From NCBI RefSeq assembly GCF_010993705.1, contig NZ_WOFO01000003.1, forward strand, positions 1 to 64,000: 64,000 bases of DNA. Direction: 5' to 3'. A program made the position numbers and the translations under genes. Source of the DNA: Cyclobacterium sp. SYSU L10401 (lineage in GTDB: Bacteria; Bacteroidota; Bacteroidia; Cytophagales; Cyclobacteriaceae). Under the pieces are notes generated by a model. It saw nothing but the letters and a program-made list of their open reading frames with translations, was not told the origin of the DNA and made no database searches. Below are positions 52,139 to 62,418 of this stretch, in pieces; within the stretch, counting starts at the first letter, position 1, and every line of letters begins with the position of its first letter.

Positions 52139-54031
52139 ATGGTATTGAAAAGTAAAATTTTACAGGTACCTGTCCTCATTGGTTTCCTTTTAGGGAGTCT
52201 TTCCACCGGATTATTGGCGCAGGAAGGAGATGAAAGCATTGCTTCAAAAAAGGAGGGTCCCAATATTGTTTTTTTGATTTCTGAGGACAATTCAAAGCAT
52301 TTTATGGACCTGTTTACCTCCGGAGGCGTAGCTACCCCCCATATACAGGCTATGGCAGCCAATGGGCTGACCTATCAGCATGCCTTTTCAAATGCTCCCG
52401 TTTGTTCCGTAGCCAGGAGTACCCTGATTACGGGGACACTGACTACCCGAACAGGCATGCACCTGCACCGTAAAATTAAAATGGCACCCATGCCCGAAGG
52501 ACTGGAAATGTTTCCGGCATATTTGCGGCAGGCAGGCTATTACACAACCAATAATGCCAAAAAAGATTACAATGCAACGGAAGGTGATGGCGTTTGGGAT
52601 GCCTCCTCCAATACCGCCTCCTGGCAAGACAGACCTGTATCAAGTCAGCCTTTTTTTCACCAGGAGACCTTTATGGAATCCCATGAAAGTCGCCTGCATT
52701 TCCCGGAAGAACTGATGGAGTCTTACCAGCCAACGGATCATCCGGATCAGGTGAAGCTGTTTTCCCAATTTCCAGATACCCCCTTATTTCGGTTTACCAC
52801 CGCCTACCACAGGGATAAAATTCGTGAAATAGATGACTGGGTGGGACGGAAAATTGCGGAGCTTGAGCAGGAAGGCCTGCTGGAAGATACCTTTGTATTT
52901 TATTTTGGGGATCACGGAGGGGTGTTACCGGGAAGTAAGGGATATTTGTATGAAACCGGGCTGAATGTGCCCCTGGTAGTCAGGGTTCCGGAAAATTGGA
53001 AGCATTTGGTGCCTTACCAAAGGGGAGAGCAGCCGGAAGCATTTGTGAGTTTTATTGATTTTGCCCCTACCGTGCTCCATTTGGCGGGACTCGACCTACC
53101 CGAAGCCATGGATGGAAAGCCATTTTTAGGAGAAGCATTGAGGCGGGAACAGCTGGAATCCAGAGATGAAGCCTATGGACATGCCGATCGCTTCGATGAG
53201 AAATATGAAATGGTCCGGTCGGTTCGCAAAGGGAAGTGGAAATACATTCGAAGCTACCAACCTTTTTATCCGGATGCTTTGCAAAACAATTACCGCTATA
53301 AAATGCTGGCTTTTGCCGAATGGAAGCGCCTGTATGAGGCAGGGAAATTGGGAGCCATCCAAAAGGCCTTTTTCGAACCTAAGCAGGCAGAGCGTTTGTT
53401 TGATTTGGAAAAGGATCCTTTTGAAACCAATAACCTGGCTGGAGACCCCCAGATGAAGCAAAAAGTAATGGAATTGAGGGTGAATTTAAATGGTTGGTTA
53501 TTGGAAAAAAATGATTTGGGTTTTTTACCCGAAAATGTTTTGGTAAATGAAGCCCTGCAAAACCCAGTGTCATATGGTAAGTCCTTTCATCCCAAACTTG
53601 AAAAAATTATAGAGATCAATGATTGGGCTTTGCAGCCCTGGGATCAGGTGCGGGAGAAAAACATGCAAATCCTCAGGGAGGGTACGGCATTGGAAAGGTA
53701 CTGGGCCTATCAGGTGGCCGCTTCCCATGGAAAAACTAGCATAGCAGATTACAGCGCCTTTCCCGATTGGGAAGAAGAGGAAGATGCCATGGTGAAGTTA
53801 AGGGCCATTGAATTGCATGGGGTACTGGAAGAGGGAGATCCGATACCCTTGCTCCTGGATTGGATCCAAAAAGAAGAGGACCCGGTATCCATTTTGATAG
53901 CGATGAATTCTCTGGTATATTTCAAGGACCATAGCAAATATAAAGGAATAGTCGATGCCGGTAATTTAGAATTGAAAAACTCCAATGCGGAGGTAAAACG
54001 CAGGTTGGATTATCTGAATGGTACATGGTAA
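52139..54031 (+). CDS. sulfatase-fold protein with non-canonical active-site motif and C-terminal extension
   Basis: A 630-residue exported sulfatase (signal VPVLIGFLLGSLSTGLLA). The predicted formylglycine site is C89 in APVCSVARSTLITG. The motif Pro is replaced by Val (C-S-V-A-R instead of C-x-P-x-R), and the first metal segment reads ISED rather than ADD. Other sulfatase blocks are intact: FYFGDHGGVLPGSKGYLYETGLNVPLVVRVP and FIDFAPTVLHLAGLDLPEAMDGKPFLGE. Residues about 480-630 add a helical, HEAT-like extension. Whether FGE can mature this Cys, or the protein works without formylglycine, is open. Confidence 0.88.
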   Translation: MVLKSKILQVPVLIGFLLGSLSTGLLAQEGDESIASKKEGPNIVFLISEDNSKHFMDLFTSGGVATPHIQAMAANGLTYQHAFSNAPVCSVARSTLITGTLTTRTGMHLHRKIKMAPMPEGLEMFPAYLRQAGYYTTNNAKKDYNATEGDGVWDASSNTASWQDRPVSSQPFFHQETFMESHESRLHFPEELMESYQPTDHPDQVKLFSQFPDTPLFRFTTAYHRDKIREIDDWVGRKIAELEQEGLLEDTFVFYFGDHGGVLPGSKGYLYETGLNVPLVVRVPENWKHLVPYQRGEQPEAFVSFIDFAPTVLHLAGLDLPEAMDGKPFLGEALRREQLESRDEAYGHADRFDEKYEMVRSVRKGKWKYIRSYQPFYPDALQNNYRYKMLAFAEWKRLYEAGKLGAIQKAFFEPKQAERLFDLEKDPFETNNLAGDPQMKQKVMELRVNLNGWLLEKNDLGFLPENVLVNEALQNPVSYGKSFHPKLEKIIEINDWALQPWDQVREKNMQILREGTALERYWAYQVAASHGKTSIADYSAFPDWEEEEDAMVKLRAIELHGVLEEGDPIPLLLDWIQKEEDPVSILIAMNSLVYFKDHSKYKGIVDAGNLELKNSNAEVKRRLDYLNGTW

Positions 54032-54133
54032 AAGCACCTTACATGTATTTTCTGAGGCATTGGTCAAAAATAAAACTGATCTATAGGTCATTTTGCCTAA
54101 CTTGATTGAATTGAAAGTATAAAATAATTAATA

Positions 54134-55279
54134 ATGAAGAAGTACCAAAGAACAAGCCTTTTGTTTATTCTGGTCATTGCGGTGGCCTTTCAATTTTCCT
54201 GTTCCAATTCCGCTGAAAAGGAAGAGCAGGGAGATGAGGAGTTAGCAGAAGACATGGCTTCCTGCCATGACAATGTACCAGACAGGTTTTCAACAAACAA
54301 TAATGCTACATCAAATGATATTCCTGAAAGGGAAGCACCGGCTTCCCACGATGGCATGATATGGATTGAGGGTGGTGAATTTACCAGAGGGGCTACCGAT
54401 GATCGGGGCAGAAAGGATGAGTTGCCCGCCCATAAGGCAAAGGTGGATGGTTTTTGGATGGATGAAACAGAAGTTACCAATGAGCAGTTTGCTGCCTTTG
54501 TGGAGGCTACAGGCTATGTGACCATAGCTGAGCAAAAGCCAGATTGGGAAGAAATAAAAAAACAATTGCCTCCCGGTACACCCAAACCACCGGAAGAAGT
54601 ATTGGTAGCGGCATCATTGACTTTTCATTCTACAGACAGGTCAGTGGCCATGAACAATGCTTCTCAATGGTGGGAGTGGACTCCGGGAGCCAACTGGCGG
54701 CAACCACAGGGACCGGGCAGTAGCATTGAAGGTAAGGAAGACTATCCGGTAGTTCATATTGCCTGGGATGATGCTGTCGCCTATGCTAAATGGGCCGGAA
54801 AGCGTTTACCTACTGAAGCCGAGTGGGAATTTGCAGCCCGCGGGGGTCTGGAGGAGAAATCCTTTCCCTGGGGAGACGATCCGGTGGAGAAAAGTGGTTT
54901 TATGGCCAATATCTGGCAGGGAGAATTTCCCGTTACCGATAAAGGAGAGGATGGCTTCCAGGGAGCAGCGCCGGTCAAGTCCTACGAACCCAACCCTTAT
55001 GGCCTGTATGACATGGCAGGCAATGTGTGGGAATGGACGAATGATTGGTACCGGGAAGATTATTATTCCCGATTGGATGGAGATGTTGCAGTCAATCCTC
55101 AGGGGCCAAAGGACAGTTATGATCCTCAGGAGCCCACTGTCCCCAAAAAAATCGTCAAAGGAGGTTCTTTTCTCTGCAATGTGTCCTATTGTGAAGGATA
55201 CCGGGTAAGTGCAAAAATGAAATCTTCTCCGGATACAGGTCTGGAGCATACCGGTTTTCGTTGTGTTTCTTCCAACTAA
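54134..55279 (+). CDS. formylglycine-generating enzyme (SUMF1/FGE) lipoprotein
   Basis: A 381-residue sulfatase-maturating oxidase that converts the CxPxR cysteine to formylglycine using O2 and copper. A lipoprotein signal ends at C23 (VAFQFSC). The FGE-sulfatase domain spans about 74-378: [91 protein letters not shown]. Both copper-binding catalytic cysteines are present as C348 and C353 in [15 protein letters not shown], followed by [10 protein letters not shown]. This separates it from the many non-catalytic paralogues. Export implies maturation of neighbouring sulfatases after translocation. Confidence 0.95.
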   Translation: MKKYQRTSLLFILVIAVAFQFSCSNSAEKEEQGDEELAEDMASCHDNVPDRFSTNNNATSNDIPEREAPASHDGMIWIEGGEFTRGATDDRGRKDELPAHKAKVDGFWMDETEVTNEQFAAFVEATGYVTIAEQKPDWEEIKKQLPPGTPKPPEEVLVAASLTFHSTDRSVAMNNASQWWEWTPGANWRQPQGPGSSIEGKEDYPVVHIAWDDAVAYAKWAGKRLPTEAEWEFAARGGLEEKSFPWGDDPVEKSGFMANIWQGEFPVTDKGEDGFQGAAPVKSYEPNPYGLYDMAGNVWEWTNDWYREDYYSRLDGDVAVNPQGPKDSYDPQEPTVPKKIVKGGSFLCNVSYCEGYRVSAKMKSSPDTGLEHTGFRCVSSN

Positions 55280-55290
55280 TTGATATCAGC

Positions 55291-56877
55291 ATGTCATGCC
55301 CAAAGTACCTGCCTGAATTTCTGATTTTACTGCTTATCCTTAGCATGGCCTGTCAGACTCAGGAAGAAGAGATCAAAAGACCCAATATCCTCATTGCAAT
55401 AGCAGATGACTTATCCTATCCGCACATGGGGGCTTATGGTACAGATTGGATCAATACCCCTGGTTTTGACAGGGTGGCCAGTGAAGGCTTATTATTCACC
55501 AGAGCCTATACTCCCAATGCCAAATGCTCCCCTTCCCGGTCGATTATCCTTACGGGAAGGAATTCCTGGCAGCTGGAAGAGGCAGCCAATCATGTGCCTT
55601 TTTTCCCCTCTAAATTCTTGTCCCATGTAGAAGTTTTGGGGGAAAACGGGTATTTTACCGGTTTTACAGGCAAAGGGTGGGCTCCTGGTAATCCCGGAGA
55701 GAGAAATGGAGAACCACGTCTCCTTACCGGCCCCAGGTACAGTGAGCTGCTCACCGAACCGCCTACTGAGAAGATTAGCCGGGTGGATTATGCCGGCAAT
55801 TTCCAAAAATTTTTGGATGAGAAACCTGAAGAGGAGCCTTTTTACTTTTGGTACGGATCCACAGAGCCCCACAGGGCCTATGCTTATGGGTCTGGTGTGG
55901 CCCTTGGAGGGAAGTCCTTGGATATGATTGATCAGGTTCCAGCCTTCTGGCCTGATAACGATTCGGTAAGGAATGATTTATTGGATTACGCCTTTGAAAC
56001 GGAATATTTTGACCGGCACCTGGTAGACATGTTGGCCGAGTTGGAAAAAAGGGGGGAGTTGGACAATACGCTGGTAATTGTGACCGCAGATAATGGGATG
56101 CCCTTTCCCCGGGTAAAAGGGCAGGCTTACGAGCTTTCCAATCATTTGCCGCTGGCCATCATGTGGGGCAAGGGCATTCAGAATCCCGGCAGGGTAATCG
56201 ATGATTTTGTCAACTTCACTGATTTTTCTCCTACATTTTTGGAACTGGCGGAAATTCATCCGGACAGTGCAGGTATGGCCCCCATGGCTGGCAAAAGCCT
56301 GCTTCCCATATTTAGTTCAGAGGAATCAGGAAAAACCGATCCTTCCAGAAACAGGGTTTTGATCGGAAAAGAGCGCCATGATATCGGCAGGCCTGATGAC
56401 CAGGGCTATCCCATCAGGGGAATAGTCACAGAGGAATACACCTATATTCAAAATTTTGAACCCAACCGCTGGCCGGCAGGAAATCCGGAAACCGGCTATC
56501 TCAATACGGACGGCGGGGCCACAAAAACGGTCATCCTCAACCAAAGAAGGGTAGAAGGAGAGGAGCATTTCTGGAACCTGTCTTTTGGAAAAAGGGCAGC
56601 AGAAGAATTGTACGACCGGCAGAAGGACCCATTGTGCCTGAATAACCTGGCGTTGCACCCGGAGTACCAAAACATAAAAGAAAACCTGGCTGAGCAAATG
56701 GTGAATCAATTGAAAGAACAGGATGACCCCCGTATGTTTGGCAATGGAGAGATATTTGATAATTACGAGTATGCCCAGGAAAGCCAAAGGGATTTTTATA
56801 CCAGATTCATGCAAGGGGAGTCATTCAATACCGGCTGGGTCAACGATTCGGACTTTGAAAAAGACTTTCAAGAATGA
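55291..56877 (+). CDS. S1-family sulfatase lipoprotein (heparan-N-sulfatase-like)
   Basis: A 528-residue sulfatase. ATG 55291 gives a lipoprotein signal with LSMAC (C21). Motifs: [15 protein letters not shown], formylglycine site C79 in [58 protein letters not shown], and [11 protein letters not shown]-type [12 protein letters not shown]. The sequence after the signature and the MPFPRVKG block are typical of the N-sulfoglucosamine-sulfohydrolase-like (S1_8 type) group, which includes algal sulfatases. Its stop overlaps the next sulfatase start (ATGA). Confidence 0.92.
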   Translation: MSCPKYLPEFLILLLILSMACQTQEEEIKRPNILIAIADDLSYPHMGAYGTDWINTPGFDRVASEGLLFTRAYTPNAKCSPSRSIILTGRNSWQLEEAANHVPFFPSKFLSHVEVLGENGYFTGFTGKGWAPGNPGERNGEPRLLTGPRYSELLTEPPTEKISRVDYAGNFQKFLDEKPEEEPFYFWYGSTEPHRAYAYGSGVALGGKSLDMIDQVPAFWPDNDSVRNDLLDYAFETEYFDRHLVDMLAELEKRGELDNTLVIVTADNGMPFPRVKGQAYELSNHLPLAIMWGKGIQNPGRVIDDFVNFTDFSPTFLELAEIHPDSAGMAPMAGKSLLPIFSSEESGKTDPSRNRVLIGKERHDIGRPDDQGYPIRGIVTEEYTYIQNFEPNRWPAGNPETGYLNTDGGATKTVILNQRRVEGEEHFWNLSFGKRAAEELYDRQKDPLCLNNLALHPEYQNIKENLAEQMVNQLKEQDDPRMFGNGEIFDNYEYAQESQRDFYTRFMQGESFNTGWVNDSDFEKDFQE

Positions 56878-58322
56878 AACAGCTAATTCTATTCTTATTG
56901 ATTTTACTGGTTGACCAGGCCTATTCTGCTGCATGGGCCCAGGACACCAGACCCAATATCATCATGATCATAGCGGATGATATTGGCTATGAGGACCTGG
57001 GTGCAACAGGAAATACGCAGGTCAAATCGCCCAATATTGACAGGATGGCAAAAGAGGGGTTGATGTTTTCCAATTTTTATTTGACGACGAGCTCTTGCAG
57101 TCCCAGCCGCTGCAGCATCATCTCCGGCCGGTATCCCCACAACACTGGCGCAGCCGAATTGCATACGCCTTTGCCGGAATCCATCCTTACTTTTCCCGAA
57201 TTGTTGCAGGAAGCCGGATACTTCACCGGCCAGTCTGGGAAATGGCACATGGGCCCTGCTCCAAGGAAAGGTTTTGATGTCATTTATGACAGTGGTAAGG
57301 AAATCGGTGATGGAGGAGAAGCCCAATGGGTGCCCTTGTTGCAGGAAAGACCAAAGGACAAACCTTTTTTTCTATGGTTGGCCTCGTTGGATGCGCACCG
57401 TCCCTGGGGACCCAACGATTTTTCAGGTTCTCATGAGGAAGCGCTGGTCGATGTCCCCTTACATTTGGTAAACGCCGAAGCCACCAGGAAGGATTTGGCC
57501 CAATATTATGATGAAATTGCCCGTTTTGATGATTATATCGGAAAGGTGGAAGCAGAATTGAAAATGCAGGGGGTATTGGAACAAACAGTTATTGTCGTAT
57601 TGTCGGATAATGGCAGGCCTTTTCCCCGAAGCAAGACCCGGCTCATCGATTCAGGTATTAAATCACCACTTATCATCAAGTGGCCTGCAGGAATACACAA
57701 TGAGGGAAAGGTTTCAGAAAGTCTGGTCAGCAGCATTGATTTGGCGCCTACTTTTCTGGATATGGCTGGAGTAGCTATGAGGGATAATTTTCAAGGTAAA
57801 AGTTTTTTACCCTTGCTGCAAAATCCGGGATTGCCTTTTAGGAAATATGTTTTTGCCGAGCATAATTGGCACGATCACGAAGCCCATGCCCGCATGGTCA
57901 GAAGCAGGGACTACCTGTACATACAAAACAACCGACCCCATCACAGTAATCCCGGGCCAGCAGATTCCAATGCCAGCGAATCTTTTTCCGATTTGAAAGC
58001 CCAGCGGGAAGAAGGGAAGCTCAATCCGGTTCAGGCGGATGTTTTTGCCTCTCCCAGGCCTCATGAGGAGTTATACCTACTTCGGAAAGATCCCGGGCAA
58101 TGGTTAAATGTGGCTGCTGTAGCGGAAGGCGAATTGGCACTGGATCATTTGAGAAAGGTTCTGGCTCAATGGGCTGAGGAAACGGATGATACGGTTCCCC
58201 AGGACCTCACCGGAGACTGGTATGATAAGGAGACCGGAAAACCTCTGGATATAGAAAGGAGCAGGGGCACCATGCCTGGTGGGCCAGGGGCTTTAATAAC
58301 GACGGAAAAGGGACCATTCTGA
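56874..58322 (+). CDS. S1-family sulfatase (heparan-N-sulfatase-like)
   Basis: A 482-residue exported sulfatase (signal [20 protein letters not shown]). D34/D35 in [12 protein letters not shown], formylglycine site C75 in [85 protein letters not shown]. It is a paralogue of the sulfatase just upstream (same S1_8-like blocks) but not lipidated. The C-terminal [17 protein letters not shown] is complete. Start and upstream stop overlap, indicating translational coupling. Confidence 0.93.
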   Translation: MKQLILFLLILLVDQAYSAAWAQDTRPNIIMIIADDIGYEDLGATGNTQVKSPNIDRMAKEGLMFSNFYLTTSSCSPSRCSIISGRYPHNTGAAELHTPLPESILTFPELLQEAGYFTGQSGKWHMGPAPRKGFDVIYDSGKEIGDGGEAQWVPLLQERPKDKPFFLWLASLDAHRPWGPNDFSGSHEEALVDVPLHLVNAEATRKDLAQYYDEIARFDDYIGKVEAELKMQGVLEQTVIVVLSDNGRPFPRSKTRLIDSGIKSPLIIKWPAGIHNEGKVSESLVSSIDLAPTFLDMAGVAMRDNFQGKSFLPLLQNPGLPFRKYVFAEHNWHDHEAHARMVRSRDYLYIQNNRPHHSNPGPADSNASESFSDLKAQREEGKLNPVQADVFASPRPHEELYLLRKDPGQWLNVAAVAEGELALDHLRKVLAQWAEETDDTVPQDLTGDWYDKETGKPLDIERSRGTMPGGPGALITTEKGPF

Positions 58323-58357
58323 TTTGACGGAGAAATATGGTGTTGACTTTCAATATA

Positions 58358-60700
58358 ATGAAGTTTAAAAGTTGTCATTTGGTAGTCGTATTGATCACAG
58401 GCCTGCACCTGCTCGCTTGCCAACCCGATACCAGGGAGGTACCTGAAAGGCCCCTGGATCCCTGGGCTTTCCGGTCAGTTCTGGACAGAAAACCCCGGAT
58501 GCTCAGCCTTGCACTGGATTCGGCCTGCTATGCAGCCTATGATCTGGCAAAAGGGCAGCTGTATAAAGTATGGAAAGGCGGGATTTTGATGGAAGGAACG
58601 GTCTTTACCAATAAAAAAAACATACAGCCCGGTAGCTGGGGAGAAGCCTATTATAAGGAAGGAGACTTGCCTGGAAAATGGGTGGTTTCAAAAAATGGAC
58701 AGGAAATCCCGTTCGAACTGCAATACAAAGGATATTTACTTGATGACAAAAGGATTACCCTCAATTATGATTTTATCCTTGAGGATGGAAGCCGGATTGC
58801 TTTGCAGGAAAGTCCAGAATTCACCCGGGATGGCGCAGGAAATCCCGGATTCGAAAGATATTTTAAATTCAGGGACAAACCTAAAGCGCTGACTTTTGAG
58901 CTGCAAAGCGAAAACGGACAGGTCAGGCATACCATCAGTGATGACCACACCCTAACGGATTTTTTTCAACCATTACCGCAACAACAGCCACCAGCGGTGG
59001 GGGATAGCTATGATCATTTGGGAATATTGTGGATGGAAAACAGTGATTGCTATACCTGCCATGAGGAGCACAATGCCATGGTGGGGCCATCTTTTGAGCA
59101 AATAGCTACCCAATATCCAAAGGAGGGTGCCAGCTATGCCTATCTTACCCAAAAAATAAAAGAAGGAGGCGTAGGAGTATGGGGAGAAACGCCCATGAAT
59201 GCGCATCCGGAATTGGCAGAAAAGGAGATAAAAACCATATTGGATTATATATTTACCTTCAAGCCAAAGGAAACAAATGATAATCAGGTTGCCCGGATCC
59301 AACGAAATAATAGCTCCATTGGGGAGGATGTAAAACTCAATCCGGGCCATGGAGCGGCTTTGGAGGGCGTTCACCCCAGTTATGACCTTACCATTTTGCA
59401 CGATGAAGATTTTCAGCCCAGGGTGGGAGGACTGGCCTTTCTGCCGGATGGCCGCCTATTGGTCAGTACCTGGGATTCGATTGGAGGAGTTTATCTGCTG
59501 GATGGGGTTTTGGAGGATGATCCATCGGCGGTATCCGTCAAGCGTGTAGCCGAAGGTCTGGCAGAACCATTGGGACTGGAGGTGGTGGACGGGGAGATAT
59601 TTGTCTTACAAAAACATGAATTGACCCAATTGATTGACCATGATGGTGATGAAATCATAGATGAGTACCGGGTGGTTTGCGATGCCTGGGGGGTGACAGA
59701 TGACTTTCATGAATTTGCATTCGGTTTGCTGCACAAGGACGACCATTTTTACATTACCTTATCCATGGCCATGCGGTTAATGGCTAATGAAAGGCAATTG
59801 CCTGACAGGGGCAGGACCTTGAAGATCAGCAGGGACGGGAGTTATGAGTCCCTGGATTATGGCTTGAGGACACCCAATGGGATCGGTCTGGGCATGGATG
59901 GAGAAATTTTCACAACAGATAATCAGGGTCAATGGTTGCCGGCCAATAAGTTGGTACATGTACAAAAAGGTGCCTATAACGGCATGGCATGGGGGCTTTC
60001 AGAAAAGCAGGAAAAAGATCCGCCTGAAATGGTGCCACCTGCCATCTGGCTTCCTGATAAAGAAATCGGAAACTCGCCTTCTGAACCAATATTGATGCAA
60101 GATGGCCCCTATAAAGGACAGCTCCTGCACGGTGATGTGACCAATGGGGGTATCAAGCGAGATTTTCTGGAAAAAATTAATGGGCAATACCAGGGAGCCG
60201 TGTTCCGTTTTTCTCAGGGTTTTACTGCCGGGGTGAATCGCCTGGTTTGGGGACCGGATGGGGCTTTATATGTTGGAGAAGTGGGAATGGTTGGAGGCTG
60301 GAGCTGGAAAGAAAACCAGTTTGGCCTTGAGAAAATCAAATATAATGGCCAAAGTACTTTTGAAATGCTAGCCATCAGGGCAATGCCCGGTGGTTTTGAG
60401 ATTGAATTTACAATACCGGTAGCAGCAGACCAACTCCCGGATGAGCCCATACATATAGAACAGTGGCGGTACGAGCCCACCGCTTCCTATGGGGGACCAA
60501 AAATTGATCTGGAACAATTGGTTCCCGCAAAAATGGAGTGGTCCTCAGATGGCAAAAAACTATACCTGGAGATTCCCGGCCTAAAGCAAGATCATGTCAT
60601 TTATTTTAAACTTTCCGAAGCTTTAGAAAGCAGGGAAGGAAAGCCCTTCTGGTCTTCGGAAGCCTGGTATACCCTTAACCAAATACCCAATAAACCATGA
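58358..60700 (+). CDS. lipoprotein with fused cytochrome c and sorbosone/glucose-dehydrogenase-like propeller
   Basis: A 780-residue envelope protein. ATG 58358 starts a lipoprotein signal (VLITGLHLLAC, C21); an ATG at 58337 would add seven residues. Residues 25-205 are an unassigned beta-rich domain. A class-I cytochrome c domain follows (about 220-305), with heme site C231-Y-T-C234-H235 and probable axial M280 (WGETPMNAHP). From about 340 to 700 is a six-bladed quinoprotein-type propeller (VGGLAFLPDGRLLVSTWDSIGGVYLLDG, LRTPNGIGLGMDGEIFTTDNQGQWLPANK). It may oxidise released sugars or sulfate-free aldehydes and pass electrons to its own heme. This is inferred. Confidence 0.88.
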   Translation: MKFKSCHLVVVLITGLHLLACQPDTREVPERPLDPWAFRSVLDRKPRMLSLALDSACYAAYDLAKGQLYKVWKGGILMEGTVFTNKKNIQPGSWGEAYYKEGDLPGKWVVSKNGQEIPFELQYKGYLLDDKRITLNYDFILEDGSRIALQESPEFTRDGAGNPGFERYFKFRDKPKALTFELQSENGQVRHTISDDHTLTDFFQPLPQQQPPAVGDSYDHLGILWMENSDCYTCHEEHNAMVGPSFEQIATQYPKEGASYAYLTQKIKEGGVGVWGETPMNAHPELAEKEIKTILDYIFTFKPKETNDNQVARIQRNNSSIGEDVKLNPGHGAALEGVHPSYDLTILHDEDFQPRVGGLAFLPDGRLLVSTWDSIGGVYLLDGVLEDDPSAVSVKRVAEGLAEPLGLEVVDGEIFVLQKHELTQLIDHDGDEIIDEYRVVCDAWGVTDDFHEFAFGLLHKDDHFYITLSMAMRLMANERQLPDRGRTLKISRDGSYESLDYGLRTPNGIGLGMDGEIFTTDNQGQWLPANKLVHVQKGAYNGMAWGLSEKQEKDPPEMVPPAIWLPDKEIGNSPSEPILMQDGPYKGQLLHGDVTNGGIKRDFLEKINGQYQGAVFRFSQGFTAGVNRLVWGPDGALYVGEVGMVGGWSWKENQFGLEKIKYNGQSTFEMLAIRAMPGGFEIEFTIPVAADQLPDEPIHIEQWRYEPTASYGGPKIDLEQLVPAKMEWSSDGKKLYLEIPGLKQDHVIYFKLSEALESREGKPFWSSEAWYTLNQIPNKP

Positions 60701-62109
60701 AATCAAAAAACAACAATGGATGGAGCAGACGTACCTTTTTAACCCGGTCTGGAACCGCCCTGGCGGTTGGGGGTCTGGGTATTCCCTCCATAAGTTTGGG
60801 AACAACTTATTCTAATGATTCAATGAAGAAAAAGATCCAAGTAAGCCATACCGATTCTAATTTTGAAAGAGAACCCTTGTACCCCTACCGGTTTAAGGGT
60901 AGCGCCATCACCGAAGCCTGGCAGACCGTCGCATTGATGCGGTCTGAGAGTGGGATAGAGAAGATTGGCCTAGGTACTCAGGGAACTTTATGGTCTGATA
61001 AAGCTGTATTTCAGGCGCATTCCACCACCGGAGGGAATGCTTTGATGTATGCCATCACCGAAAGGGCATTGCAGCTCATCAAAGGCAATAGTTTTGTTGA
61101 CCCCGTAACCTTGCTGGACGATATTTTTCCTGAAGTTTATGCTTATGGTAAAAAAATAACCGGTAACCCCGGACTGAAAAAGACTTTTGCATTAAATGCT
61201 TTGGTACCGGTGGATAACGCTGCCTGGTTACTTTATGGAGCAGAAAATGGAATGAAAAATTTTGATGAGATGATTCCCGATGCCTACAAGCCTGGGTTGT
61301 CTCACCAACATGACAAGGTAGCCAGTATCCCTTCCTTCAGTGTGGGTGCAGCCATCAAAGACATTCAAGCTGCTGCAGATCAGGGACATTTTATCATGAA
61401 ATTGAAGACAGGTGCGGCAGGAACCCAGAAAGAAATGCTTGCCAAGGACATAGAATTTCTGACTGCTGTTCACAAAACCCTGGGTCACCTTGAAACCCCC
61501 TATACCAAAAACGGGAAAATCCCCTATTATTTTGATGTAAACGAGCGCTACGAAAAAAAGGAAACGCTGGAAAGGTTTTTGGACCATGCCAGGAAAATTG
61601 GTGCCTTTGAACAAATAGCGGTAATTGAAGAACCCTTTGGAGAGGATAACCACAGCTATGTAGGGGATCTTGGGGTACGCATTGCTGCGGATGAGAGTGC
61701 ACATACCGTGGAGGATGCCTTGCAGAGAATTGAACAGGGCTATTCGGCCATTGCCGTAAAAGCCATTGCCAAAACCATGAGCATGACCATGAAAATAGCT
61801 CAGGCAGCCTATGAAAAGCAAATTCCATGTTTCTGTGCAGACCTTACTGTAAATCCCATTTTAGTGGATTGGAATAAAAATGTCGCAGCCCGGCTGGCTC
61901 CTTTTCCTGACATGAACCTGGGATTACAGGAAACCAATGGTCATCAATATTATAAAAACTGGGATAAAATGTTAGGTTATCATCCCATGTCCAATGAATC
62001 CTGGGTACAAACCAAAGAGGGAGTTTATCCTACAGGTCCTGAATTCTATGCCAAAAGCGGTGGGATTTTGGCTGAAAGTCCCCATTATGAGGGTATGTTT
62101 GAGATGTGA
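60697..62109 (+). CDS. Tat-exported enolase-superfamily protein (MLE/KxK type)
   Basis: A 470-residue protein with a twin-arginine signal (WSRRTFLTRSGTALAVGGLGIPS). The catalytic barrel shows K235-L-K237 (MKLKTG), metal ligands D280 (YYFDVNERY), E311 (IEEPFGE) and D332 (AADESAHT), and K355 (AVKAIAK). This is the Lys/Lys arrangement of the muconate-lactonising/dipeptide-epimerase subgroup rather than the His type seen at 3051. Its start overlaps the stop of the cytochrome-propeller gene (ATGA). As last gene of the sulfatase operon it may act on a uronic- or aldonic-acid product in the periplasm. Strand-end terminator follows. Confidence 0.85.
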   Translation: MKSKNNNGWSRRTFLTRSGTALAVGGLGIPSISLGTTYSNDSMKKKIQVSHTDSNFEREPLYPYRFKGSAITEAWQTVALMRSESGIEKIGLGTQGTLWSDKAVFQAHSTTGGNALMYAITERALQLIKGNSFVDPVTLLDDIFPEVYAYGKKITGNPGLKKTFALNALVPVDNAAWLLYGAENGMKNFDEMIPDAYKPGLSHQHDKVASIPSFSVGAAIKDIQAAADQGHFIMKLKTGAAGTQKEMLAKDIEFLTAVHKTLGHLETPYTKNGKIPYYFDVNERYEKKETLERFLDHARKIGAFEQIAVIEEPFGEDNHSYVGDLGVRIAADESAHTVEDALQRIEQGYSAIAVKAIAKTMSMTMKIAQAAYEKQIPCFCADLTVNPILVDWNKNVAARLAPFPDMNLGLQETNGHQYYKNWDKMLGYHPMSNESWVQTKEGVYPTGPEFYAKSGGILAESPHYEGMFEM

Positions 62110-62155
62110 TCGGGTTTTCATGCTAAAATTCCGGCTCAAATAAGATTTTAGAATA

Positions 62156-62190
62156 AAGCCATCAACTTCTGGTTGATGGCTTATTTTATC
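62156..62190 (+). terminator. terminator of the 50.4-62.1 kb operon
   Basis: AAGCCATCAAC (62156-62166) pairs perfectly with GTTGATGGCTT (62172-62182), loop TTCTG, followed by ATTTTAT. Confidence 0.85.
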
Positions 62191-62385
62191 ACATAACAAA
62201 TATTTTTTATCATATAAATTGGATTTGAAAAAATTATACGAAAAAAGTGGAACAATTTATTTTTAATTCCTTTTTCTTGTTTTACATTTGAAAAAATGTA
62301 TTTTAAATATATAAAACTGTATGTCAAACTTCTTCCTTTTTCCAGGCCTTTTTTCAGTATGCCATCCTGGAACGGTTGATTCATT

Positions 62386-62393
62386 TAAGTTTG
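62386..62393 (+). promoter_or_regulatory. -7 box for the receiver gene
   Basis: TAAGTTTG matches TAnnTTTG exactly and ends 25 bp before the GTG start at 62419. No clear -33 TTG. Confidence 0.55.
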
Positions 62394-62418
62394 TATTACT
62401 AAAGATAAATGGTTTAAG

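Larger units (their letters stand above)
62110..62418. other. gap between sulfatase operon and receiver gene
   Basis: About 310 bp: a terminator hairpin at 62156-62182, very AT-rich DNA, and a -7 box at 62386. No gene seen. Confidence 0.6.
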
